From the NCBI GenBank assembly GCA_036558305.1, contig DATBFX010000132.1, forward strand, positions 1 through 15,480: a stretch of DNA of 15,480 nt, written 5' to 3'. The notes under the pieces were generated by a model, which was not told the DNA's origin, made no database searches, and saw nothing but the letters and a program-made list of their open reading frames with translations. This DNA is from DATBFX01 sp036558305 (lineage in GTDB: Bacteria; Chloroflexota; Chloroflexia; Thermomicrobiales; UBA6265). The translations under genes and the position numbers were made by a program. Positions 7,691-14,148 of this stretch are shown here, one piece after another (the first letter of the stretch is position 1; each line of letters begins with the position of its first letter).

Positions 7691-7716
7691 CGGTCTCCGT
7701 AGCCCTACGGAGACCG
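7691..7716. terminator. Strong 12-bp hairpin after the regulator gene
   Basis: CGGTCTCCGTAG (7691-7702) and its exact reverse complement (7705-7716) are separated by 2 nt. The hairpin starts 36 nt after the regulator stop codon and lies 140 nt before the next start. There is no T-tract, so termination, if it occurs, would be non-canonical. In the rest of the 202-bp gap (7655-7856) no clear promoter is seen. Confidence 0.5.
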
Positions 7717-7856
7717 GCGTCTCCTGAGGTCCCCTAAGAAATCCGTGGTCTCCGCGATGTGCCTGGCCCGGTGCTCCCGCACGATGGAACAGTCCCGGCA
7801 CCGGTCCGGTCGTTCGTCTCATTGTTTTCGCCATCGCCACGACTCGGAGCCCACCC

Positions 7857-9173
7857 ATGCGACGCACATTCGTCCCCATTGCGTTGGCCCTCGCCCTTGC
7901 GACCGGCGCCGTCGTTGCCGAGCTTCGCCTGTTCGTCATCGACCCCGCCGGTGCCGACGGTGCCTCGGTTCGCACCACCGCCAACGCCGCGACCGTCCGG
8001 CGCTTCTACGACGGCATCAACCAGACGCTGAGCACCGGCGATTCGACGCTCCTGACCCGGTTCGTGGCGGCTGGGTTCGTCGACGACACGGTTCGCCCCG
8101 GCGTCACACCCGATCGATCTGGATTGATTCGCTACGTGCAGGCGCTCCACGCGTCGGAGCCCGGTCTCTGGCTGACGGTGCTCGACACCGTCGTCGAGGA
8201 CGACCGCGTTGTCGCCCACGTCCGGGTCGAGGGGGCAGACGATGTGCCGCACGCTGGTCTGCCCGCGGTCACCGGCCGCGTCTGGGGCACAATCGACGTC
8301 TTCCGCGTCCGGTCGGACCGCATCGTCGAGCACTGGAGCGACGACGTCGGGCTCGGGATGAGCGTACCGCTCCTGGTAGCGACGGTGCCGGTGGACTTGC
8401 CGAGCAACAAAATGGCAGAGGCCGGCCGTCAGACCTTTCCGGCTGGCGCCGGCGACCGGCGTTGGGTCTGGGGGCCCACGGGGATGATCGTCGAGGTTGG
8501 CGCACTCACCTTCGCCCTCGACGGCAACTCGGCCCGGGCCGCGATGGTCACGCGGGCGAGCGGTGAGCGATCTTCGCTTCCGCCGGGTGGTGCCGCCCGG
8601 CTCGGAGCGGGCGACTCGCTGATTCTCGCCAGAGGCAGCCTCTACGAGCTCCGAAACGACGGCGCGACGCCGGCGGTCGCCTTCACCTTTTGGTCGGGAC
8701 CCGCGACGATTCCTCGCGAGACCGACGAGGAGAAGGCCGGTGGCATCCCGGTTGTCGTCCCACAAGAATTGCAGGCCGCCGCGTCGGCGCCACGAGCAAC
8801 CTACGAGGCCTTGGCGGGTGGCCAGCCGGTTGCCTTCCCCGCCGACAGCGCAACGCTCGCGATCGGGCGCATCGCTCTCACGTCCGGGGCAGCGCTTGCC
8901 CGGCACAAAGTCGCAAACGCCGAGTTCGCGTACGTCGAGGCGGGGAGTCTCGCCCTGATGGTCGAAAGCGGCGGGGTTTGGGTCGGGACTGGCTCCGGCA
9001 ACGCGACGCGCGCGGCGGCGAACGCGTCCGTGACGGCCGGAGTGGGCCTGATGTTCGACGCCGGTACGACGGTCGCGTTCGCCCCGGCAGGAAACGAACC
9101 ACTGGTCGTGTTTGTTGTGACCATCGGCCCGGCACTCGACGGAATTCCGATGTCGACCGACAAAGGGTCGTAA
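7857..9173 (+). CDS. Exported SnoaL-like / double cupin-like fusion protein
   Basis: 438 residues, ATG at 7857 with CGGAG 7 nt upstream. Residues 1-21 (MRRTFVPIALALALATGAVVA) form an uncleaved anchor or signal peptide; no lipobox cysteine is present. Residues about 42-170 look like a SnoaL-like/polyketide-cyclase fold, with VRRFYDGIN (48-55), a helical GLIRYVQALHAS segment, and the end motif DVFRVRSDRIVEHW (147-160). Two beta-rich segments follow (about 205-290 and 320-435) with cupin-like spacing, for example LPPGGAARLGAGDSLIL and YVEAGSLALMV. They lack obvious cupin metal histidines. SnoaL proteins bind or transform small hydrophobic molecules; the combination suggests an extracytoplasmic ligand-binding or enzymatic role, which is inferred. 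The gene appears monocistronic between hairpins. The cupin assignments are weaker than the SnoaL one. Confidence 0.75.
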   Translation: MRRTFVPIALALALATGAVVAELRLFVIDPAGADGASVRTTANAATVRRFYDGINQTLSTGDSTLLTRFVAAGFVDDTVRPGVTPDRSGLIRYVQALHASEPGLWLTVLDTVVEDDRVVAHVRVEGADDVPHAGLPAVTGRVWGTIDVFRVRSDRIVEHWSDDVGLGMSVPLLVATVPVDLPSNKMAEAGRQTFPAGAGDRRWVWGPTGMIVEVGALTFALDGNSARAAMVTRASGERSSLPPGGAARLGAGDSLILARGSLYELRNDGATPAVAFTFWSGPATIPRETDEEKAGGIPVVVPQELQAAASAPRATYEALAGGQPVAFPADSATLAIGRIALTSGAALARHKVANAEFAYVEAGSLALMVESGGVWVGTGSGNATRAAANASVTAGVGLMFDAGTTVAFAPAGNEPLVVFVVTIGPALDGIPMSTDKGS

Positions 9174-9181
9174 TCGGCGAA

Positions 9182-9260
9182 GGGGTGCCCATTACGCTCG
9201 CGGGCATCCCGTCCGTCGTAGGGGAGGGACCCGTGCCCTCCCATCGGCCGAAGGGCCGAT
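9182..9260. repeat. Cluster of three consecutive hairpins (terminator or REP-like region)
   Basis: Just after the SnoaL/cupin stop there are three stem-loops in a row. The first is GGGGTGCCC/GGGCATCCC (9182-9190 with 9202-9210, one non-complementary pair). The second is GGGAGGG/CCCTCCC (9222-9228 with 9236-9242). The third is ATCGGCC/GGCCGAT with loop GAAG (9243-9249 with 9254-9260). The last two are directly adjoining. This could end transcription or be a dispersed palindromic repeat. It sits about 20 bp from the left end of the IS1182-type element. Confidence 0.55.
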
Positions 9261-9278
9261 AACCCGCGGACAACTCCT

Positions 9279-9293
9279 CAGCGTGTTGAAAAA
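9279..9293 (+). repeat. Left terminal inverted repeat of the IS1182-type element
   Basis: CAGCGTGTTGAAAAA, matching the reverse complement of 11897-11911 at 13 of 15 positions, including an exact GTTGAAAAA. It lies 59 bp beyond the 3' end of the transposase gene, a normal distance for an IS end. Confidence 0.55.
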
Positions 9294-9351
9294 GGGATGA
9301 CAGGAATGAGGCAGGGAGCCGGGCCGACTCGCGGGTACGGCAACGCCCCAT

Positions 9352-10908
9352 TCACCTCACTGGCACGGGGGCCGGTCGCGCTGCCGGCAGGACCACCCCG
9401 GCCGCCCCGCTCGGCCACGGGCGGCGGCCCCAGCCTGCCCGGCTCAGCAGCCGCTTCAGGTTCTGCCCCGCCGCCACCAAGAGGGCCTCGCCGTTGACCT
9501 TCTCCAGGCCGCGCAGCCGGAACCGCCGCAGCCCGTGCCAGTCCTTCGCCTCGGCGAAGAGCGGCTCCACCCAGACCTGCCGTTTCCGGATCGCCTTCTG
9601 GTAGGCCGGCGTCGCGTGGTAGCCCCGCACCCGCTCCAAGTACGCCTCGTCGTAACTCCGGTGGACGCGCCGACTGCTGGCGCCGGTGGTACACCGCGGG
9701 CGGAGGGCGCAACCCCGGCACGTCGCCACCTCCGCCTGGTACGCCCGCACCCGCTCGCCGGCCTTGACGTTGCGAAAGGTCAGCAGTTGGTCCCCCGGGC
9801 ACCGGTGGCTGTCGGTGGCCGGATCGTCGGCAAACTCGTCGCGCCGGAAGATGCCGGGTGGGTGCGGCCCACTGGGCAAGGGGACGTAGGCGCGGATGCC
9901 CCCGTCCTCGACGGCGACGGTGTTCTCCAGGGTGCCGTAGGTGGTGTCGCCGGTCACCAGGCGGGGCCGCAGCTTCCAGCGAAAGCAGACCCGCCACAGC
10001 AAGTCCTGCATCGGCTGGTTTTCCATGACCTCCGCCGGCGTCACCAGGGCAGCCAGCACGATCCGCGCCTCGCCGCCGTCGACAACATAGTGATCATGAA
10101 AGCCCAGGTGCGTACGTCCAGACGTCTGCCACACCGGCGAGGCGTCCGGGTCGGTCGTGCTCACGCGATAGTCGGCCGTGCGCCGGTGGTGCCCACGCAC
10201 CGTGCCCCGATCGGGTCGCCCCGCCCCGCCGATCCAGTCGTGGCGCGCGGCCGCGGCGGCAGCCAGGTCGGCCCGCGCCGCCGCCGTCAACGCGACCGGC
10301 AACGGCGTCGGGGCCAGCGCGGTCGCGCCTGTGATGCCACCGTCGTCCTCGCCTCCGTCCTCGTCACCACCCGCATCGCCACCCGCTTCGGTCTCGATGA
10401 AGAGGTGGCCAAGGTGGGCCTCGACGGCGAAGCGCGGCGTGATCGAATCGAGCGAGGCGTTCGCCGCGACCTTGGTGGCGTCGACGTACAACTCCTTGCC
10501 CCAGACCAACCCCGCCGCGATGCACTGCTCGACGATCGCCTCAAAGAAGCGGCGGAACACGTCCAAGCCGTAGCGGTCCCGGAGGCGATTGAGGCTCGAA
10601 TGGTCGGGCAAGGGCTCGGTCAAATCGTAGCCCAGGTACCAGCGCAGGCTGAGGCGGTCGGCCACGACCCGCATGAACTGGCGCTCGGAGCGCAGGCCCT
10701 CAAAGAAGAGGACGAGTTGCAGCTTGAAGAAGACGACAGGGTCAATCGAGGGCCGGCCGGTGTCGGCGTACGCGCCCCTGACCAACTCGCGGACGAAGCC
10801 CAGGTCGAGCGTGCGCTCCAGGTGCCGGTAGAAGTGCTCCGAGGGGATCAGGTCGTCGAGGGACACCGGGGGCAACGGCCCGAACGCCCGCTCCTTGCTG
10901 CCCATCAC
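9352..10908 (-). CDS. IS1182-family transposase
   Basis: 518 residues from the GTG at 10908, with AAGGAG 9 nt upstream; an ATG directly follows and could serve instead. The N-terminal DUF772-type domain (about 15-120) contains HFYRHLERTLDLGFVRELV and FEGLRSERQFMRVVADRLSL. The catalytic domain keeps a DDE triad: Asp143 in YVDATKV, Asp321 in TGDTTYG and Glu448 in VEPLFAEAK. A cysteine cluster (Cys397, Cys400, Cys406, in CRGCALRPRC) is typical of the family. An acidic Gly/Asp/Glu-rich loop at about 174-190 looks like a linker. The C-terminus ends in the usual LRGLEKVNGEALLVAAGQN region. Length and motifs indicate an intact, potentially active enzyme that cuts and joins the element's ends. Confidence 0.93.
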   Translation of the reverse strand: MMGSKERAFGPLPPVSLDDLIPSEHFYRHLERTLDLGFVRELVRGAYADTGRPSIDPVVFFKLQLVLFFEGLRSERQFMRVVADRLSLRWYLGYDLTEPLPDHSSLNRLRDRYGLDVFRRFFEAIVEQCIAAGLVWGKELYVDATKVAANASLDSITPRFAVEAHLGHLFIETEAGGDAGGDEDGGEDDGGITGATALAPTPLPVALTAAARADLAAAAAARHDWIGGAGRPDRGTVRGHHRRTADYRVSTTDPDASPVWQTSGRTHLGFHDHYVVDGGEARIVLAALVTPAEVMENQPMQDLLWRVCFRWKLRPRLVTGDTTYGTLENTVAVEDGGIRAYVPLPSGPHPPGIFRRDEFADDPATDSHRCPGDQLLTFRNVKAGERVRAYQAEVATCRGCALRPRCTTGASSRRVHRSYDEAYLERVRGYHATPAYQKAIRKRQVWVEPLFAEAKDWHGLRRFRLRGLEKVNGEALLVAAGQNLKRLLSRAGWGRRPWPSGAAGVVLPAARPAPVPVR

Positions 10909-11075
10909 GGCCGGCCGCTCCTTCCGCGTGGCGGGTCAGCCGAAGGATCGGCATCCTCTCATCCGGCAGGCCCCGATTCAACGGGCCGGGCCGTGTGCGA
11001 GACGCGGTTGCGCGCGCTTCATCGACCTGGCATGATGCGACTGGAGTGCGGCGGACGAGGCGGAGGGTGCTGGGG
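10909..11075. promoter_or_regulatory. Divergent region between the transposase and the methyltransferase
   Basis: This 167-bp region must carry start signals for both genes. The Shine-Dalgarno of the transposase (AAGGAG on the minus strand) and that of the methyltransferase (GGAGGG near 11062) are visible. No convincing -35/-10 pair was found. A small hairpin AGGAT/ATCCT near 10936-10949 and a GTTGAATC word on the minus strand near 10980 are the only other features. Confidence 0.3.
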
Positions 11076-11864
11076 ATGGAGGAGCCGGAGTACGAGTACT
11101 GGGGACTCATCGCCAGCAGTTGGGATCTGCTGCGCGGCGACACGAGCGACTGGGGCGACCGCCACCGCTATCGGGAGCTGATCGCGCAGTACGGCCAGCC
11201 CGCGCTCGACGTCGGCTGCGGGACCGGGCGGCTTCTGCTCGATTACCTGGGGGCCGGGATCGACGTCGACGGCGTCGACAACTCGCCGGAGATGCTCGCC
11301 CGCTGCCGCGCGAAGGCCGAGCAGCTCGGCCTGCATCCCACCCTCTACCAGCAGCAGATGGAGACGCTGGAGCTCCCCCGCCGCTACCGGACCATCCTCG
11401 TGCCGTCGAGTTCGTTCCAGTTGGTGACCGACGCCGACGCGGCCGCGGCGGCGATGCGGCGGTTCCTGGTCCATCTCGAGCCGGGCGGGGCCGTGGCGAT
11501 GTCGTTCATGGCGCTCTGGGAGGAGGGCGACCCGCTGGAGACGCCGTGGCGGATGGTGGCCGAGCGGGTCCGGCCCGGGGACGGCGCGCTGGTGCGGCGC
11601 TGGGGCCGCTCCCGGTACGAGCCGGACCGGCAGTTGGAGCACACCGAGGACCGCTACGAGGTGGTCCGCGACGGCGAGGTGATCGCGGAGGAGATGCACC
11701 GGCGCTCGCCCGCGACCCGCGAGTACACGCACGCCCAGGTGCGGGACCTCTACGAGGGAGCGGGTTTCGTCGACGTCCGGCTCTTCCGCGAGTGGAGCGC
11801 CACGCCGGCCTCGGCGGCCGATGCCATCGTCGTGGCGGTCGGGACGAAGGCGGCGCCCGACTGA
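11076..11864 (+). CDS. Class I SAM-dependent methyltransferase
   Basis: 262 residues from the ATG at 11076, with GGAGGG upstream; an in-frame upstream start at 10995 adds a basic tail with no supporting ribosome site. The Rossmann-fold motif I is ALDVGCGTGRLLLDYL (43-58). The acidic loop after the second strand, in VDGVDNSPEML, should hold the SAM ribose. A motif near LVPSSSFQLVTDADAAAAAM and the later LEPGGAVAMSF fit the Methyltransf_25/11 family. The C-terminal part (about 155-262) contains the RRSPATREYTHAQVRDLYEGAGF block usual in small-molecule methyltransferases. The substrate is unknown. It lies inside the inverted repeats that flank the IS1182-type transposase, so it may be a passenger gene; divergent orientation also allows it to be an ordinary neighbour. 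Confidence 0.9.
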   Translation: MEEPEYEYWGLIASSWDLLRGDTSDWGDRHRYRELIAQYGQPALDVGCGTGRLLLDYLGAGIDVDGVDNSPEMLARCRAKAEQLGLHPTLYQQQMETLELPRRYRTILVPSSSFQLVTDADAAAAAMRRFLVHLEPGGAVAMSFMALWEEGDPLETPWRMVAERVRPGDGALVRRWGRSRYEPDRQLEHTEDRYEVVRDGEVIAEEMHRRSPATREYTHAQVRDLYEGAGFVDVRLFREWSATPASAADAIVVAVGTKAAPD

Positions 11865-11896
11865 CCCGCCGCTCCCCGAACCCGCTCCCCTGGGAG

Positions 11897-11911
11897 TTTT
11901 TCAACGAGCTG
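11897..11911 (-). repeat. Right terminal inverted repeat of the IS1182-type element
   Basis: On the minus strand this reads CAGCTCGTTGAAAAA, partner of 9279-9293. It starts five bases downstream of the cupin gene's stop codon and 32 bases past the methyltransferase stop. Confidence 0.5.
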
Positions 11912-11916
11912 TCCCC

Positions 11917-12342
11917 TCAACCGGCGCTGGCAACGGGAGGCGTGCCGACCGCCCGCCGCCCGAACGGCATCATCGGCCTGTCGAACGTCGACTCTACGGT
12001 GGCCGCCGCGAAAAAGCCGACGCAGCGAGCCGTTTCACCGCTAACGTTGCGCACCCCGTGTGGCACCATCGCCGGGATCAGCGCCGCCTGCCCCGCCGTC
12101 AGCCGGCCCGTTTCATCGCCCAGCGTGGCCTCGACGGTTCCGGCCAGGATGAGGAGGATCTCTTCGGCGCTGTCGGTGTGCGTGCCGAGAAAGTGTCCCG
12201 GTTCGACCTCAAAGTAGACAACGGCGGAGCTCTCGTTGCCGGTGGCGGCGTAGAAGGGAAAGTGGACGGCGATGCGCATCGCCGGGTCATCCTCGTACCA
12301 GGCAGTGAGCAGTTCGAGAGCGGCGAGATCGGCCGTCTGCAT
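11917..12342 (-). CDS. Cupin-domain protein
   Basis: 141 residues from the ATG at 12342, with AAGGAG 8 nt upstream; a longer in-frame start at 12387 overlaps this site and is unlikely. It is a single small beta-barrel of the cupin type. Motif 1 runs GHFLGTHTDSAEEILLILAG (49-68), with His55, Asp57 and Glu61 in metal-ligand positions, Asp57 replacing the second histidine of the usual HxH. Motif 2 is IPAMVPHGVRN (89-99) with His95. Such proteins bind a metal and a small ligand; some are dioxygenases, isomerases or sensors. It is the third gene of the TetR-VOC-cupin operon, 48 nt after the VOC stop. Its last codons abut the right end of the IS1182-type element, so the native C-terminus may have been changed by the insertion. 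Confidence 0.85.
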   Translation of the reverse strand: MQTADLAALELLTAWYEDDPAMRIAVHFPFYAATGNESSAVVYFEVEPGHFLGTHTDSAEEILLILAGTVEATLGDETGRLTAGQAALIPAMVPHGVRNVSGETARCVGFFAAATVESTFDRPMMPFGRRAVGTPPVASAG

Positions 12343-12390
12343 AGCGACTCTCCTTCGGGTATGCGTTGCCAACGACGAGACCGCCAACGG

Positions 12391-12825
12391 TTACGCGCTT
12401 GGTGGCGCGAACAGCTCGAGCTGGATGTTGTCTGGGTCGCGAAACACGAGGATCGAACCGAAGTGGCGGTCCTCGATCGGGGACTGGGTGCAGGGTCGAT
12501 CGGCAGCAGGCGCCCGCACGACCCCCAGCGCATCCAGGTGGGTCTGCCAGACTTCGAGATCGGCTCGCCCAGGAACCCGCAGACCGACGTGGTCGAGACC
12601 GGTCCGCGTCTCGGCGAACCGTTCGCCACCGTTGGCGTCGTGCCGGTGCAGCGCGAAGACCAGTCCGAAGTCGTCGTCGGCGAGGATCTTGCCCGTGCCG
12701 CCCGGATGCGGCACCTCCATCCGGAACGCGACCCCAAACACCCGCTCGTACCAGGGGATGCTGACGTTGAGGTCGGTGACCGTGATGGCAACGTGGTGAA
12801 GACTGGGGCGGGTGATGGCGGGCAT
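12391..12825 (-). CDS. VOC superfamily (glyoxalase/dioxygenase fold) protein
   Basis: 144 residues from the ATG at 12825, with GGAG 6 nt upstream; an in-frame ATG at 12837 lacks a ribosome site. The two beta-alpha-beta halves are clear. The first begins LHHVAITVTDLNVSIPWYER (9-28); the second begins LDHVGLRVPGRADLEVWQTH and ends FRDPDNIQLELF. The conserved HHV, DHV and final ELF positions supply the usual metal-binding His, His and Glu, so an active metal site is likely. Family members include glyoxalases, ring-cleaving dioxygenases and resistance proteins; the reaction cannot be assigned. It is the second gene of the TetR operon, 58 nt after the regulator stop, and differs clearly from the VOC protein at 1946-2374. 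Confidence 0.9.
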   Translation of the reverse strand: MPAITRPSLHHVAITVTDLNVSIPWYERVFGVAFRMEVPHPGGTGKILADDDFGLVFALHRHDANGGERFAETRTGLDHVGLRVPGRADLEVWQTHLDALGVVRAPAADRPCTQSPIEDRHFGSILVFRDPDNIQLELFAPPSA

Positions 12826-12883
12826 CTCGGTCTCCATTTCGTGGACTGCGCAACGTTACGGTTTCGTGGCTGGTGCCCGGTCT

Positions 12884-13585
12884 CTACGATTGCTGGCCCT
12901 CCCCCGGCTCGCCCGGATTAGTGCGGACTGGGCCGCCCGGCCGCGGTGCCCAGGCGGCGCGGAACAGTGCGAGCGCGGCAGGAATCAGCCCGCCGTAGCG
13001 ACCGACGCCGACGGGAGCCTGTGGCTCGTTGGCCATGTGCTGGGACGTGAGGCCATGTGCGACGGCAATGACCAAATCCCGCGCCTGGGGAATCGGCACG
13101 TCCAGCACGATCTGCCCGGCGGCGACAGCATCGGCCAGGATCCCTTCGAGCCTGGGCAAAAGACCGAAGCTTTCGCGCAGACTCTCTTCGGACGGGACGA
13201 ACCCAGGCACCGGGCGCTCGATGGCGAGTTGGTAGAGGTCGGGGTTTTCCTGCGCGAACCGCATATAGGTCTCCAAGAGGGCACGGAGTCGTCCCCAGAC
13301 GTCGTCGCGCGGATCATCGGAGGCAAGCCGGTAGGAGGCATAGAGCCGGACACCTATGGCGAAAAGTGCGTCGTAGAGGGCCATCTTGCTCGGGAAGTAG
13401 GCGTAGAGGGACGGGGCCTGCATTCGGATACGACGCGCCACCTCGCGCAGGCTCAGCGCCGCCACACCCTGCTCACGCATCACCGCACGTGATGCGTCCA
13501 GGATCATCTGCCGAACCTCTTCGCGGTTCCGTTGGCGCCGCTCCTCGGGGGAGAGGATCTGCGCCGTGTCCGGCGTCGGCGACAT
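12884..13585 (-). CDS. TetR/AcrR-family transcriptional regulator
   Basis: 233 residues from the ATG at 13585, with GGAGGG 6 nt upstream. The N-terminal HTH domain (about 22-72) contains MILDASRAVMREQGVAALSL, REVARRIRMQAPSLYAYFPSK and a typical recognition helix near 56-64. The C-terminal ligand domain has LLETYMRFAQENPDLYQLAIE, resembling the WHG-type TetR C-domain. TetR proteins repress as dimers and release DNA on binding a small molecule. This gene leads an operon with a VOC and a cupin protein. A strong promoter and a 15-bp palindrome lie just upstream, so autoregulation is likely. The effector is probably a substrate of the downstream proteins, which is an inference. Confidence 0.92.
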   Translation of the reverse strand: MSPTPDTAQILSPEERRQRNREEVRQMILDASRAVMREQGVAALSLREVARRIRMQAPSLYAYFPSKMALYDALFAIGVRLYASYRLASDDPRDDVWGRLRALLETYMRFAQENPDLYQLAIERPVPGFVPSEESLRESFGLLPRLEGILADAVAAGQIVLDVPIPQARDLVIAVAHGLTSQHMANEPQAPVGVGRYGGLIPAALALFRAAWAPRPGGPVRTNPGEPGEGQQS

Positions 13586-13636
13586 GGCACCCTCCGTCGA
13601 TCGCCATGTTAGATCAATGGAACATCGTTACATATG

Positions 13637-13651
13637 ACTAACGCCGTTAGT
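13637..13651. promoter_or_regulatory. Probable TetR operator palindrome
   Basis: A perfect palindrome ACTAACG-C-CGTTAGT lies just downstream of the predicted transcription start of the TetR operon and 51 bp upstream of the start codon. It sits in an unusually AT-rich patch. Its position would block transcription when bound, as expected for an autorepressed TetR gene. A second short palindrome, TATGATCATA (13658-13667), overlaps the -10. Confidence 0.7.
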
Positions 13652-13661
13652 TTTGACTATG

Positions 13662-13690
13662 ATCATATCCATGACCGTGCGCCTTGTCAA
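13662..13690 (-). promoter_or_regulatory. Near-consensus sigma-70 promoter of the TetR-VOC-cupin operon
   Basis: On the minus strand TTGACA (13690-13685) is followed by an exact 17-nt spacer and TATGAT (13667-13662). The -35 is perfect and the -10 has one mismatch. Transcription should start near 13655, giving a leader of about 70 nt before the TetR ATG. The promoter ends 25 bp from the left end of the ISKra4-type element, which leaves it intact. Confidence 0.8.
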
Positions 13691-13715
13691 GCCCCCACGC
13701 ACACCCTGCAGTAAG

Positions 13716-13737
13716 GTGTGTGCGTCAGAGTTTTCGG
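13716..13737 (+). repeat. Left terminal inverted repeat of the ISKra4-type element
   Basis: 22 bp beginning GTGTGTGCG and containing GTCAGAGTTTTCGG. It matches the reverse complement of 15318-15339 at 21 positions, differing only at 13721. Confidence 0.88.
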
Positions 13738-13790
13738 CGGTAGGATAGCGGGGCGTGTGTTGTTGAAGGCCGTGACGGAGGAGCCCCGCC

Positions 13791-14144
13791 ATGTGGACGC
13801 CGGAGATCGAGGGGGAGTGGACACAACTGACGACCGAGGTCCTGGCCGAGGTGGGTGCCTGGCGGGCGGCGAACCCGCGGGCGACGCTGGCGGAGATCGA
13901 GCGGGAGGTCGACGTCCGGCTGGCGACGGCGCGGGCCAAGCTCCTCGAAGCGGCGGCCGCGGCGGGCCCAGGCGGTGATCCGGCCCTGACCGACCGACCG
14001 ACGTGTCCGTCGTGTGGGGCGGTGCTGGTGGTGGAGGGAGCGCGGACGCGGCGGTTGCGGACGACGCACGAGCAGGAGATCGCGCTGAGGCGGCGCTACG
14101 CCCGGTGCCCGGCCTGCGGCACCGGGGTTTTTCCCCCTGGATGA
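13791..14144 (+). CDS. ISKra4-family transposase, first frame (N-terminal part)
   Basis: 117 codons from the ATG at 13791, with GGAGGAG 7 nt upstream. It encodes a helical N-terminal segment (TLAEIEREVDVRLATARAKL), then a zinc-ribbon-like region with CPSCGAVLVV and CPACGTGVF. This arrangement opens ISKra4-family transposases. The frame stops at the TGA of 14142-14144. The following family motif FPLDE is found one base out of frame, at TTCCCCCTGGATGAG. A +1 shift within the TTTTTCCCCC run (14128-14137) joins this part to the catalytic frame, giving a protein of about 510 residues. Either programmed frameshifting or an inactivating one-base insertion explains the split. Confidence 0.82.
   Translation: MWTPEIEGEWTQLTTEVLAEVGAWRAANPRATLAEIEREVDVRLATARAKLLEAAAAAGPGGDPALTDRPTCPSCGAVLVVEGARTRRLRTTHEQEIALRRRYARCPACGTGVFPPG
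14128..14137 (+). other. Frameshift site TTTTTCCCCC in the ISKra4-type transposase
   Basis: Five T then five C mark the point where the family-conserved sequence moves from the first to the second frame (+1). The first-frame stop is 4 bases further on. Homopolymer runs favour slippage by polymerase or ribosome, so this may be programmed; it may also be a mutation. Confidence 0.6.
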
Positions 14145-14148
14145 GGTC

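Larger units (their letters stand above)
9279..11911. mobile_element. Putative IS1182-family element carrying a methyltransferase passenger gene
   Basis: An intact IS1182-type transposase and a divergent methyltransferase gene lie between inverted copies of a 15-bp sequence. The left copy is CAGCGTGTTGAAAAA (9279-9293); the right copy on the minus strand is CAGCTCGTTGAAAAA (11911-11897), 13 of 15 identical. Outside the ends TCCT and TCCC give only an imperfect direct repeat. A simple IS of about 1.7 kb ending near 10985, with the methyltransferase outside, remains possible because GTTGAA also occurs there on the minus strand. Confidence 0.5.

Noticed and set aside
10974..10990. GTTGAATCGGGG on the minus strand as the right end of a shorter IS1182-type element.
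   Set aside because: It matches the left end less well than 11897-11911 at the terminal 15 bp, but it is kept as an alternative.
9535..11181. A 548-codon plus-strand frame over the IS1182-type transposase.
   Set aside because: Shadow of the transposase, which carries all the catalytic motifs.
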